The position numbers were made by a program, and so were the translations under genes. The notes beneath the pieces were generated by a model. The model was not told the DNA's origin. It did no database searches and worked only from the letters and a program-made list of their open reading frames with translations. DNA of 64,000 bases. Origin: Streptomyces apocyni. Lineage in GTDB: Bacteria; Actinomycetota; Actinomycetes; Streptomycetales; Streptomycetaceae. Shown here one piece after another: positions 26,632 to 35,503 of the stretch. Within the stretch, counting starts at the first letter, position 1. Each line of letters begins with the position of its first letter. The DNA is taken from NCBI RefSeq assembly GCF_009739465.1, contig NZ_WHOM01000036.1, positions 310,001-374,000 on the forward strand, written 5' to 3'.

Positions 26632-26658
26632 CCTGAGGGGCACTCGCGGCCACTCAGG
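26632..26658. terminator. Hairpin between convergent map and ggt
   Basis: CCTGAGGGG (26632-26640) pairs with CCACTCAGG (26650-26658) with one mismatch, in the 48-bp gap between two converging genes. GC-rich and without a T-run, as usual for Streptomyces; it could serve both strands. Confidence 0.4.
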
Positions 26659-26663
26659 GCCGC

Positions 26664-28520
26664 TCAGGGACTCGGGCGCACCACCCGGGCCGAGCCGCCA
26701 CCCCTGCGCACCTCTTCCGCCGCCGCCAGCCACCGGCCGTCCGGCAGCCGCTGCACCCCGGTCGCCGCGCCGATCTCCGCGGTCCGCTGGAAGGCGTGGC
26801 CGAGCGCCTCAAGTTCGGCCCGCGATCGCGCGTCGTAGAGCCCGGGTTCGAGGCTGGTCGTCGGCGTGTTGCGCTGGCTGACGCGCGGCGCGGCGATCGC
26901 GTCCGGCAGCGAGAGCCCGCGGTCGATGACGCCGGTCAGGGTCTGCAACACGGTGGTGATGATGGTCGCCCCGCCCGGCGTACCGACAGCCAGCACCGGC
27001 ACGCCGCCCTTGAGCACGATGGTCGGCGCCATCGAGGAGCGCGGCCGCTTGCCGGGACCCGGCAGGTTCGGGTCGGGCACATCGGGGCTCGCGGGCGCGA
27101 AGGAGAAGTCGGTCAGCTCGTTGTTCAGCAGGAAGCCGCGCCCGGGGACGGTGATGCCGCTGCCGCCCGTCTGCTCGATCGTGAGCGTGTAGGACACGAC
27201 GTTGCCCCACTTGTCGGCGGTCGTGAGGTGGGTGGTGCTCTGGCCCTCGTACGGGGTCGGGGTGGCGGCGCCCGCGGTGGCGCACGGCGCCGGGTCGCGC
27301 GGGTCGCCGGGCGCCAGCGGGCTGGTCAGTGCCTGGTCGTCCCGGATGAGGCAGGCGCGTGAGTCCGCGTACTTCTGGGAGAGCAGTTCCCTGGTGGGTA
27401 CGGACGCGAAGGCGGGATCGCCGACCCACCTCCCTCGGTCGGCGAACGCGATCCGGCTCGCTTCGATCAGCCGGTGCAGATATGCCGTCTCCGACGTCCC
27501 GCCTGGTGTCCCGTCTGACGTTCCGCTCCCGATGCGGGGGCTCTCCAGGATGTTCAGCGCCTCCCCCACCGTCGTACCGCCCGACGACGAAGGCGCCATC
27601 GAGTAGACGTCAAGTCCCCGGTACGCCACCTTCGTCGGTGCCTGCCGCAGGGTCCGGTACCGCGCCAGGTCCCGCTTCGCCAGTCCCCCGGGGCGTACCA
27701 CCCGGTCCGCCGCCGGGTCGACGGGTGGCTTGTTCACAGTCCGTACGATGTCGGCGGCCAGCTTGCCCCGATAGAGGGCGCCGCCGCCCTTGCGTCCCAA
27801 CTCCGCGTACGTACGCGCCAGATCGGGGTTCTTCAGGGTCGACCCGACCACGGGCAGCCGCCCGCCGGGCAGGAAAAGGTCGGCGCTGGCGGGGAAGTCC
27901 GCGAACCGCGCCTGGTTCGCCGCGGTCTGCGCGCGGAAGGTCTCGTCCACGACGAAGCCGCGCTTCGCCAGCCGCTCAGCGGGCTTCAGCAGGGTACGTA
28001 GCGGCTTGCTGCCCCAGGCGTCCAGGGCCGTGCCCCAGGTGGCGGCCGTACCAGGGGTGCCCACGCTCAGCCCGCTGGTGACCGCTTCACCGAACGGGAT
28101 CGGCGCGCCGTTCTCCAGGAACAGTCCGGCGTCCGCGCTCAGCGGTGCGGTCTCCCGTCCGTCGACCGTGTGGACCTTGCGCGCTCTCGCGTCGTAGTAG
28201 ACGAAGTAGCCGCCGCCTCCGATGCCCGCCGAGTACGGCTCGGTGACGCCGAGCGCGGCCGCCGTGGCCACGGCGGCGTCCACCGCGTTACCGCCCCCGC
28301 GGAGCACCTCGATGCCCACGGCCGACGCGTCCGCGTCCACGCTGGAAACGGCGCCGCCGTAGCCGACCGCGACCGGCGTCTTCTCCGGTGAGGTCGCTGG
28401 CGGAATCTCCGGTGGAGTCGCTGGTCGTGAAGCGGATGAAGGGGGCGCCGCCGCTCCAATCGACACCAAGGCCGCGATCGTGGCCATCACCGTGAGTTTC
28501 CGCGCAACTGGACGACGCAT
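26664..28520 (-). CDS. ggt: Secreted gamma-glutamyltransferase
   Basis: 618 residues from ATG 28520 with GGAGGTACGG upstream. It has a signal peptide (KLTVMATIAALVSIGAAAPPSSA). The large-subunit start has GGNAVDAAVATAAALGVTEP and SAGIGGGGYFVYYDA. The autoprocessing site is the first Thr of the TTHLTT block in GQSTTHLTTADKWGNVVSYT; after self-cleavage this Thr is the nucleophile of the small subunit. GSGITVPGRGFLLNNEL and PGKRPRSSMAPTIV are typical of the small subunit. It hydrolyses or transfers the gamma-glutamyl group of glutathione, glutamine or gamma-glutamyl peptides outside the membrane. Length normal for the family. Confidence 0.94.
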   Translation of the reverse strand: MRRPVARKLTVMATIAALVSIGAAAPPSSASRPATPPEIPPATSPEKTPVAVGYGGAVSSVDADASAVGIEVLRGGGNAVDAAVATAAALGVTEPYSAGIGGGGYFVYYDARARKVHTVDGRETAPLSADAGLFLENGAPIPFGEAVTSGLSVGTPGTAATWGTALDAWGSKPLRTLLKPAERLAKRGFVVDETFRAQTAANQARFADFPASADLFLPGGRLPVVGSTLKNPDLARTYAELGRKGGGALYRGKLAADIVRTVNKPPVDPAADRVVRPGGLAKRDLARYRTLRQAPTKVAYRGLDVYSMAPSSSGGTTVGEALNILESPRIGSGTSDGTPGGTSETAYLHRLIEASRIAFADRGRWVGDPAFASVPTRELLSQKYADSRACLIRDDQALTSPLAPGDPRDPAPCATAGAATPTPYEGQSTTHLTTADKWGNVVSYTLTIEQTGGSGITVPGRGFLLNNELTDFSFAPASPDVPDPNLPGPGKRPRSSMAPTIVLKGGVPVLAVGTPGGATIITTVLQTLTGVIDRGLSLPDAIAAPRVSQRNTPTTSLEPGLYDARSRAELEALGHAFQRTAEIGAATGVQRLPDGRWLAAAEEVRRGGGSARVVRPSP

Positions 28521-28622
28521 CCGTACCTCCGGTCAACAGGCGTCTGCGCAGCGTAACTTCGCCCGCCCACCGCGTCAGTACCCCCTCGAACACCCCGCGC
28601 GCGGCGGCTAGCATGCCCGCCC

Positions 28623-29381
28623 ATGGATGAAGACCTGCGCAATATCGTCCTCGGCGTGCTGTCGACGGGGGTGGCCGCGTCACTGGGCTGGTTCGCTCGT
28701 ACGTATCTGTGGAAGCGCAAGCTCCGCCGCAAGCAGACCTTCTTCGGGCTGCCCGACAACTCCGAGTCGCTGCTCGTGGTCAGCCGCGACGCGGGCGGCC
28801 CCGAGCAGGCGGTCGCGCGCAACGACGTCTTCTCGCTCCTGGAGCTCGCCGCGCTGATCAAGGACTGCGGGGCGCACGCCCAGGTCATCACGCACGACAC
28901 GACGCAGCAGGGCTTCGGGGAACGCACCGAGTTCTGCGTGGGCGGGCCCGCGGTGAATCGGCGTATGGCCGCCCACCTCTACTCCCTGCTGCCGGGCATA
29001 CGGATCAACACCGACCCCGAACCGGGCCCGGACCGCGCCGCCTTCCAAATCGGCAGCGAGCGCTACCGCATGGAGCCGGGCCGCACCGAATACGTGGTGC
29101 TGGCCCGGCTGACCGCGGGCCAGGGGCAGCGGGCCAGACCCGTCTTCCTCTTCTGTGGTCAGCGCTCCATCTGCAACCAGGCGGCGACCCGCTATCTCGC
29201 CCGGCACCACGCGCGGCTGGCCCGCAAGCACGGCGGCAACTCCTTCGTCCTGCTCCTGAAGGTCGTCAACTCCCAGGCGTACGGGCCTGATGTGGCCGAG
29301 TTGGTCGCGGATGTCACCCGCGCCGCGCAGGAACCGGCGCCCGCCTCGGTGTCGCGTACGTCGCACCGGGCGAGCAGCTGA
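28623..29381 (+). CDS. Membrane-anchored hypothetical protein
   Basis: 252 residues from ATG 28623. A single N-terminal hydrophobic segment (IVLGVLSTGVAASLGWFA) followed by a basic cluster (WKRKLRRKQ) predicts an anchor with a cytoplasmic domain. The domain has alternating strand and helix (ESLLVVSRDAGG; AQVITHDTTQQ; TEFCVGGPAVNRRMAAHLYSLLPG; FLFCGQRSICNQAATRYLARHH) that recall a nucleotide-sensing Rossmann fold, with CGQRSICN a notable Cys pair. I cannot name a family. Conserved actinobacterial gene by my recollection. Diverges from ggt and converges with the P450 gene 22 bp away. Confidence 0.7.
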   Translation: MDEDLRNIVLGVLSTGVAASLGWFARTYLWKRKLRRKQTFFGLPDNSESLLVVSRDAGGPEQAVARNDVFSLLELAALIKDCGAHAQVITHDTTQQGFGERTEFCVGGPAVNRRMAAHLYSLLPGIRINTDPEPGPDRAAFQIGSERYRMEPGRTEYVVLARLTAGQGQRARPVFLFCGQRSICNQAATRYLARHHARLARKHGGNSFVLLLKVVNSQAYGPDVAELVADVTRAAQEPAPASVSRTSHRASS

Positions 29382-29403
29382 AGCCGCCGCAACTAGGCTC
29401 CGG

Positions 29404-30657
29404 CTAGCCCGGCGCCACGTTCAGTGGCAGTGTCTTGATGCCGTTGATGAAGTTGGAGACCAGTCGGCGTGGCGGCCCCGCCGGTGCCAGTCCCGGCAGC
29501 AGGCGGAGTGTCTCGTCGTACAGCACCCGCAGTTGCAGTCGGGCGAAGTGCGCGCCCAGGCAGATATGGGGGCCGTCGCCGAAGGAGACGTGAGGGTTCG
29601 GTGTCCTGCCCAGGTCCAGGCGGTGGGGTTCGGTGAAGACGTGCTCGTCGTGGTTGGCCGACGCGTGCAGGACGACGACCTTGTCACCCGCCCTGATCCG
29701 CTGTCCGGCGAGCTCGGTGTCGCGGGCGGCGGTGCGGCGGAAGGTGAGCACCGGCGGGTGCCAGCGCAGGAGTTCGTCCACGGCGCTGTCCAGCGAGACC
29801 TGGCCGTCCCGCAGCCTGCGCTGCTCGCCGGGGTGTTCGGCCAGCGCGAGGAGGCCACCGGGCGCTGCGCCGCGTACGGTGTCATTGCCCGCGACGGTCA
29901 GCAGGAAGAAGAACATCTCCAGTTCCTCGGTGGTCAGCCGGGTGTCGCCGTCGGTGGCGTGGGCCAGCGCGGTCATCACGTCGTCGCTCGGGTGGCGTCG
30001 CTTGTAGTCCGCGAGCCTGCGGGCGTAGGCGAACATCTCGCCGAGCAGCTCCGGCGAGCGCGGGTTGACGGGCTCGCCATCCGGGGCGCGTACGACGGTG
30101 TCGGCCTCGTCCGGGTCCTGGTATCCGATCACCCGCTCGGTCCACCGCAGCAGCAGCGCGCGGTCGCTCCTCGGTACCCCCAGCAGGTCCGCGAGGTTGA
30201 GCAGCGCGTAGTCGTCGGTGACCGTGGCGACCAGGTCGACCACGGGTCCCTGTAAGCGGGCCGCGTCAAGCAGCTGCCGGGCCCGTGCGCGGGCCCGTGC
30301 CTCGAAGCGGTCGATCCGCCCCGGGGTGAAGGCGCGGCTGACCAGGCGGCGCAGCCTGCCGTGGTGCGGTAGGTCCTGGTTCAGCATCATGCGGCGGATG
30401 AACGGCAGGTCGGCGGGGGCCGGATCGCGGATCTGGGTGGCGCCCAGGTACGAGGAGTACGTAGCGGAGTCCTTGAGGACGGCTACGACGTCGTCGTGGC
30501 GGGCGACCGCCCAGAAGCCGGGGCCCGCGGGCCAGCCGAGTACGCCGTACTCGTCCTGCCAGGAGACCGGGTGCCGCTCGCGCAGCTCCCGGTAGGCCTG
30601 GTGCGGAATCCCGGCCGCGTAGATCCGCGGGTCGAAGATGTCCGGCACGTCACTCAT
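29404..30657 (-). CDS. Cytochrome P450
   Basis: 417 residues. The heme-binding loop FGDGPHICLGAHFARLQ carries the thiolate cysteine. The I-helix LLTVAGNDTVRGA has the oxygen-activation threonine, and the K-helix ELLRWHPPVLTFRR holds ExxR (Glu and Arg of ELLR). It resembles the CYP124/125/142 sterol/lipid hydroxylases of actinobacteria (QDLPHHGRLRRLVSRAFTP; FINGIKTLPLNV at the end). Likely monooxygenation of a lipid, terpenoid or sterol chain, with ferredoxin partners elsewhere. Coupled to the upstream alpha/beta-hydrolase by an ATGA overlap (30654-30657), suggesting a joint catabolic or tailoring step. Confidence 0.93.
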   Translation of the reverse strand: MSDVPDIFDPRIYAAGIPHQAYRELRERHPVSWQDEYGVLGWPAGPGFWAVARHDDVVAVLKDSATYSSYLGATQIRDPAPADLPFIRRMMLNQDLPHHGRLRRLVSRAFTPGRIDRFEARARARARQLLDAARLQGPVVDLVATVTDDYALLNLADLLGVPRSDRALLLRWTERVIGYQDPDEADTVVRAPDGEPVNPRSPELLGEMFAYARRLADYKRRHPSDDVMTALAHATDGDTRLTTEELEMFFFLLTVAGNDTVRGAAPGGLLALAEHPGEQRRLRDGQVSLDSAVDELLRWHPPVLTFRRTAARDTELAGQRIRAGDKVVVLHASANHDEHVFTEPHRLDLGRTPNPHVSFGDGPHICLGAHFARLQLRVLYDETLRLLPGLAPAGPPRRLVSNFINGIKTLPLNVAPG

Positions 30658-31472
30658 GCGGTCGCGCCGCCCTCGCTACCGGACGCGTCGTCCGATACGT
30701 CGTCGGCGTCGGCGCGGAGGAAGTCCTCGACCGTACGGATCAGCTCAAGCGGCGTCTCGTCCATCGCGTAGTGTCCGGCGCCCGGGAGTTCCGCCAACTC
30801 GCCCCGGCCGAACCAGCGCATCCAGGTCTGCCGCATCACGTCCGCGCTGAGCGCCGGGTCGAGCACCCCGGTCACGGCGAGTGCCGGGACCCGGCAGCCT
30901 TCGAGTTCGGCGTGGAAGTCGTCGCCCGCCCAGGAGTCCAGCCAGCTACGGAAGGCCTTGGCGTCGCTGGCGTCGAGCGACTGGCGCACCATCCGGTCCA
31001 GCCAGGCGGCCGGGCGGTTGCCGCCCGTGGTGGTGTCCAGGATGGAGCGGCGGTACTCGGGACGGTCAGCCGCCGAGGTGAACACCTCCCACTGCTCGGG
31101 CGGCATCGGGAGCCCGGAGGCGGGGACGGGCGAGACGCCGACCAGGCGCCGTACCCGCTCGGGCACCGCCGCCACGACGCGCTGGGCGACAGCCCCGCCC
31201 ATTGAGTGCCCGATGAGCGAGAAGCGGTCCCAGCCGAGGTGGTCGGCGAGTGCGAGCAGATCGGCGGCGCCCTCGGTGGTGGTGTGGGCGCCCGGCGCGT
31301 CCTTGGCCTCGCCGTAGCCGCGCAGGTCGACGACCGCGTACGTGAAGGACTCCAGGTCCAGGTCCGGCAGCACGGCGGCGTAGGCGCCGCGGTCGGCGAA
31401 CCAGCCGTGTACGGCGATGACCCGGTGGGGTCCGTCGCCGAGCAGGGTGTGGGGCAGCAGGAAGGGCACCAC
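30654..31472 (-). CDS. Alpha/beta-fold hydrolase
   Basis: 272 residues from GTG 31472. The nucleophile elbow GHSMGGAVAQ, oxyanion region VIAVHGWFADRGAY, acid TGVLDPAL and C-terminal His in GAGHYAMDETP give a complete catalytic triad. Cytosolic. The acid C-terminal tail (ADADDVSDDASGSEGG) is disordered. Esterase, lactonase or C-C hydrolase activities all fit. Its stop overlaps the P450 start, so the two are translated together. Confidence 0.88.
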   Translation of the reverse strand: MVPFLLPHTLLGDGPHRVIAVHGWFADRGAYAAVLPDLDLESFTYAVVDLRGYGEAKDAPGAHTTTEGAADLLALADHLGWDRFSLIGHSMGGAVAQRVVAAVPERVRRLVGVSPVPASGLPMPPEQWEVFTSAADRPEYRRSILDTTTGGNRPAAWLDRMVRQSLDASDAKAFRSWLDSWAGDDFHAELEGCRVPALAVTGVLDPALSADVMRQTWMRWFGRGELAELPGAGHYAMDETPLELIRTVEDFLRADADDVSDDASGSEGGATA

Positions 31473-31672
31473 GGTTTCTCCGTCCCGAGAGAGTGTGCGG
31501 GATCACCACGGTGGCCCCAACTCCCCCGCCGGACAAGGGCGCATAGCGCCTCGCGGGCGCCCTGTCACCCGCGCGTCACCGAATGCGAGAGATTTTCCGT
31601 ATTTAATGCAACCTCAGGGCGCGTGGGTACCTCCTTCCGTGTGGACACAGAGTTCGCAACGGAGGTCTCGAG

Positions 31673-32884
31673 TTGAGCCGCATACGCCGCCACACCCCGC
31701 CCCGCCACCAGGGTCGTACCACCGCGCTCGCGGGTACCGCACTGCTGGCGCTCGCCCTCACCGCCTGCGGTGGCTCGGACGGCGGCTCCGATACCGACAA
31801 GGCCAGCGCCGAGCTGGCGGCGGCGCAGGACAAGGACGCGAAGATCTCGGTGAACCTCACGGGCAAGAACGCCCAGGCCGGTGAGCCGGTGAAGGTGAAG
31901 CTGGCCGAGGGCAAGCTGGCTGATGTCACGGTCGCGGACGCCGACGGCGGGAAGCTGTCGGGCCAGATATCCGCCGACGGCAAGTCCTGGATATCGGAGC
32001 GCGTGGCGTCTCCGGGCACCGCGTACACGGTGACGGCGAAGGACGACAAGAGCCGCACCGCGAAGGCGTCGTTCACCACCGAGAAGGCGGGCCAGGTCAA
32101 CAAGCTGACGCTGGCTCCCGGCAAGGCCACCACGGTCGGTGTCGCCCAGCCGCTGTCGATCGTCTTCGACAACCCGGTGAAGAACAAGGCCGCCGTCGAG
32201 AAGCAGCTGAAGGTCACCACCTCGAACAACACCGAGGGCTCGTGGGGCTGGATCGAGGACTACTCCGGCAAGGACCGGGTCGACTGGCGGCCCAAGGAGT
32301 ACTGGAAGTCCGGCACCGATGTGAAGCTCAGCGCGAGCCTGGACGGCGTGAACTCGGGCGACGGCGGAGGCTTCTTCGTCCGTGACTACGCGACCCACTT
32401 CACCATCGGCAAGGACCAGCGGGCGAAGGTCAACCTGGACACCAAGCAGCTGACGCTGCTGCGGGACGGCGAGGAAGTGAAGACGCTCCCGATGTCAGCG
32501 GGCACGCCCGGCGGAAAGAAGGCCTCCTGGGGCGGCACCACCGTCCTGATGTCCAAGGAGGGCACGATCAGGATGAACTCCGAGACAGTCGGCCTCGGTA
32601 ACGCCTACGACAAGATGGTCGACTACTCGATGCGGTTGACCTGGTCCGGAATGTACGCGCACGCCGCGCCCTGGAACGCCGCCCACTTCGGCAACGCCAA
32701 CCGCAGTTCGGGCTGTGTGGGCCTGAGCGACGCGGACGCGAAGTGGGTGTACGACCAGGTGCAGGTCGGCGACCCGTTCACGGTTGAGGGCAGCGGCCAC
32801 AAGGGCGACCCGGCACCGGGCAACGGCTACGGCGCGTGGAACCTCAGCTACGACCAGTGGCAGGCGAAGAGCGCCCTGCGCTGA
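31673..32884 (+). CDS. L,D-transpeptidase lipoprotein
   Basis: 403 residues from a TTG at 31673; the ribosome site GGAGG lies 7 nt upstream. The signal peptide ends in a lipobox (LALALTAC, modified Cys about residue 32), followed by GGSDGGSD. Two Ig-like domains (about residues 55-130 and 140-250) precede the YkuD catalytic domain. The active-site signature is MYAHAAPWNAAHFGN followed by RSSGCVGLSDADAKWVYDQV, with His and the nucleophile Cys. It forms 3-3 cross-links in peptidoglycan and fits the Ldt group of actinobacteria (LdtMt2-like). Anchored on the outer face of the membrane. The upstream 200 bp include a less GC-rich patch (TTTTCCGTATTTAATGC) that may be the promoter. Confidence 0.93.
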   Translation: MSRIRRHTPPRHQGRTTALAGTALLALALTACGGSDGGSDTDKASAELAAAQDKDAKISVNLTGKNAQAGEPVKVKLAEGKLADVTVADADGGKLSGQISADGKSWISERVASPGTAYTVTAKDDKSRTAKASFTTEKAGQVNKLTLAPGKATTVGVAQPLSIVFDNPVKNKAAVEKQLKVTTSNNTEGSWGWIEDYSGKDRVDWRPKEYWKSGTDVKLSASLDGVNSGDGGGFFVRDYATHFTIGKDQRAKVNLDTKQLTLLRDGEEVKTLPMSAGTPGGKKASWGGTTVLMSKEGTIRMNSETVGLGNAYDKMVDYSMRLTWSGMYAHAAPWNAAHFGNANRSSGCVGLSDADAKWVYDQVQVGDPFTVEGSGHKGDPAPGNGYGAWNLSYDQWQAKSALR

Positions 32885-32997
32885 GGCGCAAGCGATTCCA
32901 CTTTTCGTTACCCGCACGTAACTTACCGACGGGTTACCGCCAGTAAGGAATGAGGTTACCGTCGGGTCACTTTCACCACGTGAGTGAGGAGTGACCC

Positions 32998-34608
32998 GTG
33001 GCACACCCGCGCAAGGCTCTGCGTACGACCACCATCGGCACCGTCTCGGCAGCCCTGGCTGCCGGGACCGCCCTCAGCCTCGCCCCCACCGCGCTCGCCA
33101 CCCCGGCCGCTCAACCCGCAGCTCAGCCCACCGGGGCGGTCGCCGCGGCGGACGTGCGCTTCGTCGACATCGCCGGTGACGGCGGCACGATCCTCAAGGC
33201 CAACGTCTTCACCCCATCCGGCACACGGGCGGGCGACAGACACCCGGTGATCGTCCTGCCGACCAGCTGGGCGATGCCGCAGATCGAATACATCGCCCAG
33301 GCCAAGAAGCTGGCCGACTCGGGCTATGTCGTGGTCAGTTACAACTCCCGCGGCTTCTGGCAGTCCGGTGGCGAGATCGAGGTCGCGGGCCCGCCCGACA
33401 TCGCCGACGCCTCCAAGGTCATCGACTGGGCGCTGGCGAACACCCCGGCCGACCCGGACAAGGTCGGCATGGCCGGAGTGTCGTACGGCGCGGGCATCGG
33501 CCTGCTGGCCGCCGCACACGACAAACGCGTCAAGGCCGTGGTCGCGATGAGCGGCTGGGCCGACCTCGTCGACTCGATCTACAGCGGCCGCACCCAGCAC
33601 CTCCAGGCCGCCGGGCTGCTCACCGGCGCCGGTTACCTCACCGGCCGCCCGAGCGCCGAACTCCAGCGGATCATGAAGGACTTCCTCGGCTCCAACCTGG
33701 ACAAGGAACAGGACATGATCGACTGGGGCGCCAAGCGCTCCCCGGCGACGTATGTCGACTCGATCAACCGCAACGGCACCGCGGTCATGCTGGGCAACGC
33801 CTGGGGCGACACCATCTTCCCGCCCAACCAGTACGCGTCGTTCTACGAGAAGCTCAAGGGCCCCAAGCGCCTGGAGTTCCGCCCCGGCGACCACGCCACC
33901 GCCGAGGCGACCGGGCTGCTGGGCCTCCCCAATGACGTGTGGACCAACTCCCAGCGCTGGTTCGACCACTACCTCAAGGGCGAGAGCAACGGCATCAACC
34001 GCGAGCAGCCGGTACAGCTCAAGTCACGGTCCAAGAGCGGCTACGAGGGCTACCCGGACTGGAAGTCGGTCGGCGCCGACACCAGGAAGATCGAGCTCGG
34101 CTCCACGCGGAAGGTCTGGGCGAACGTCGACTCGGGCGCCAACGGCGGCGTGACGATCCTGTCCAACGCCCTGGACCAGTTCCTGAAGCTGCCCCCGATG
34201 GCGTACATCCCGCTGCTGCCGCGCAGCTTCGCGGCCGTCTGGCACTCCGAGCGCTACCCCACCACCCAGCGGGTACGCGGGACGGCGAAGCTGCACACCA
34301 CGGTCACCAGCACGAAAGCGAGCGGCACCCTCGTCGCATATCTGTACGACGTGGGCCCGCTCGGCCTCGGCAAGCTGGTCAGCAACGCGCCGTACACCTT
34401 CCACGGCCAGACACCCGGACAACCGTTCGGCGTGGACCTGGAATTGTTCTCCACGGCCTACGACGTCCCGGCAGGGCACCGGCTGGCGCTGGTGATCGAC
34501 ACGGTCGACCCGCTCTATATCGAGCACAACCCGACCGGCGCGCAGCTGACCTTCTCCTCTCCGGCGGCCGACCCGTCGTACGTGTCGGTACCGCTGCGCG
34601 GGAAGTGA
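32998..34608 (+). CDS. Secreted S15/CocE-type alpha/beta hydrolase
   Basis: 536 residues from GTG 32998 with GAGGAG 7 nt upstream. It has a signal peptide (MAHPRKALRTTTIGTVSAAL … LSLAPTALATPAA). The N-terminal alpha/beta domain shows PVIVLPTSWAMPQIEYIAQAK, SYNSRGFWQSGGE and the nucleophile elbow GMAGVSYGAGIGLLAA, with HATAEATG as a possible catalytic His region. The C-terminal third (from about residue 350) is a beta-rich jelly-roll (GTAKLHTTVTSTKASGTLVAYLYD) as in X-Pro dipeptidyl peptidase/cocaine esterase. Extracellular peptide or ester hydrolysis is likely; the true substrate is unknown. Confidence 0.87.
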   Translation: MAHPRKALRTTTIGTVSAALAAGTALSLAPTALATPAAQPAAQPTGAVAAADVRFVDIAGDGGTILKANVFTPSGTRAGDRHPVIVLPTSWAMPQIEYIAQAKKLADSGYVVVSYNSRGFWQSGGEIEVAGPPDIADASKVIDWALANTPADPDKVGMAGVSYGAGIGLLAAAHDKRVKAVVAMSGWADLVDSIYSGRTQHLQAAGLLTGAGYLTGRPSAELQRIMKDFLGSNLDKEQDMIDWGAKRSPATYVDSINRNGTAVMLGNAWGDTIFPPNQYASFYEKLKGPKRLEFRPGDHATAEATGLLGLPNDVWTNSQRWFDHYLKGESNGINREQPVQLKSRSKSGYEGYPDWKSVGADTRKIELGSTRKVWANVDSGANGGVTILSNALDQFLKLPPMAYIPLLPRSFAAVWHSERYPTTQRVRGTAKLHTTVTSTKASGTLVAYLYDVGPLGLGKLVSNAPYTFHGQTPGQPFGVDLELFSTAYDVPAGHRLALVIDTVDPLYIEHNPTGAQLTFSSPAADPSYVSVPLRGK

Positions 34609-34634
34609 ACCCCCCGCGCCAGGAGTGATCACCG

Positions 34635-34684
34635 GCTGCTGCCGGGTCGGGCCTGGCCCTTGAGCTACTGCTCCCGGCAGCAGC
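34635..34684 (+). terminator. Long inverted repeat after the S15 hydrolase
   Basis: GCTGCTGCCGGG (34635-34646) and CCCGGCAGCAGC (34673-34684) form a perfect 12-bp stem around a 26-nt loop, 27 nt after the stop codon. Likely the transcription terminator of the S15 gene. Confidence 0.7.
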
Positions 34685-34801
34685 GTCCCTGGTTCCGCCG
34701 GTCCGCGCAAACTACCTATCTCATATGGGACTTAACGTGCGACACGCATAAAGGGGGAATAAACCGTATTTGCGCTTTTCGGGTGAGCCTCGACTTCGGC
34801 C

Positions 34802-34843
34802 TCGGTCTTGGCTTTGGTGTCGGTCTTGGCTTTGGTGTCGGTC
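34802..34843. repeat. 18-bp tandem repeat at the 3' edge of the DUF6278-like gene
   Basis: TCGGTCTTGGCTTTGGTG occurs at 34802-34819 and 34820-34837, with a partial third copy to 34843. The array ends just before the stop codon of the minus-strand gene at 34845. Read past that stop, it would give proline-rich (RPTPKP) or Lys/Thr-rich (KTDTKA) tails, depending on frame. The intergenic remainder, to 34609, holds the terminator hairpin and a less GC-rich patch. Confidence 0.6.
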
Positions 34844-34844
34844 T

Positions 34845-35285
34845 TCAACCCTCGGATGCTTCCGCGTAGACCTGGGAGAGCTCGGGGGCGCCGCTCACCG
34901 CCCAGTCGAGACCGGCTTCCACGACGTGGATCTCCCGTCCCGAGGCGAGCCGGACCACCGGGTGGCCGCCGGGCCAGACGTGCCAGGCGGCTCCCGGTAC
35001 GGTGCGCACCACGACCGTACCCAGATAGAGCCCGGCGTCGTTACCCAGCCAGGGCAGCTGCTCCGGGTCGTCGCGCCAGCGCGGCGGTAGCTGGTCCAGG
35101 GCCTCCAAGGAGGCGGGGCTGTCGTCGAGTTCCAGGCCCGCGTCCGCGGCGTGGGAGCGCAGCAGCTCGCACTCGGAGAGCAGCTCGGCGACTGCCTCGG
35201 GCTCCTCCGCGAACGCCTCCGCGAGGCCCGCGTCCCGCTCCGCGGCCGGTCGCTTGCGCCACTTGTCCAGGAACGGGATATGCAT
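34845..35285 (-). CDS. DUF6278-like hypothetical protein
   Basis: 146 residues from ATG 35285. The start MHIPFLDKWRKRPAAERDAG, the middle SLEALDQLPPRWRDDPEQL with PWLGNDAGLYLGTVVVRTVPG, and the end EAGLDWAVSGAPELSQVYAEA are highly conserved in Streptomyces proteins that I remember as DUF6278. No signal peptide; acidic. The function is unknown; the fold looks like an immunity- or SUKH-style alpha/beta domain only by eye. Monocistronic. Confidence 0.75.
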   Translation of the reverse strand: MHIPFLDKWRKRPAAERDAGLAEAFAEEPEAVAELLSECELLRSHAADAGLELDDSPASLEALDQLPPRWRDDPEQLPWLGNDAGLYLGTVVVRTVPGAAWHVWPGGHPVVRLASGREIHVVEAGLDWAVSGAPELSQVYAEASEG

Positions 35286-35387
35286 GATCGACCTCGCAGG
35301 GTGCCGCTGCTGTCGGAATCGTCGTCGGGCGGTTACGGCCCTGGCCGCCTACTGACCATGGAACCACGTCAGTGCCGTTTCGTAGCA

Positions 35388-35404
35388 GATAACCCAGAGT
35401 TATC
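35388..35404. promoter_or_regulatory. AT-rich palindrome before the SGNH hydrolase
   Basis: GATAAC-N5-GTTATC is a perfect 6-bp inverted repeat in a rare AT-rich patch, 100 bp before the GTG at 35504. Its base composition stands out from the flanks and suits an operator. Confidence 0.4.
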
Positions 35405-35503
35405 CCTTTGGTCGTTGCCTCGATGCCGTCTTCGCCCTAGCTTCATGACGCGCCTGTTGTCACAGGGATTGCTGGTTGCTGCGGTCGCCGGGAGGAGCCG
35501 AGC

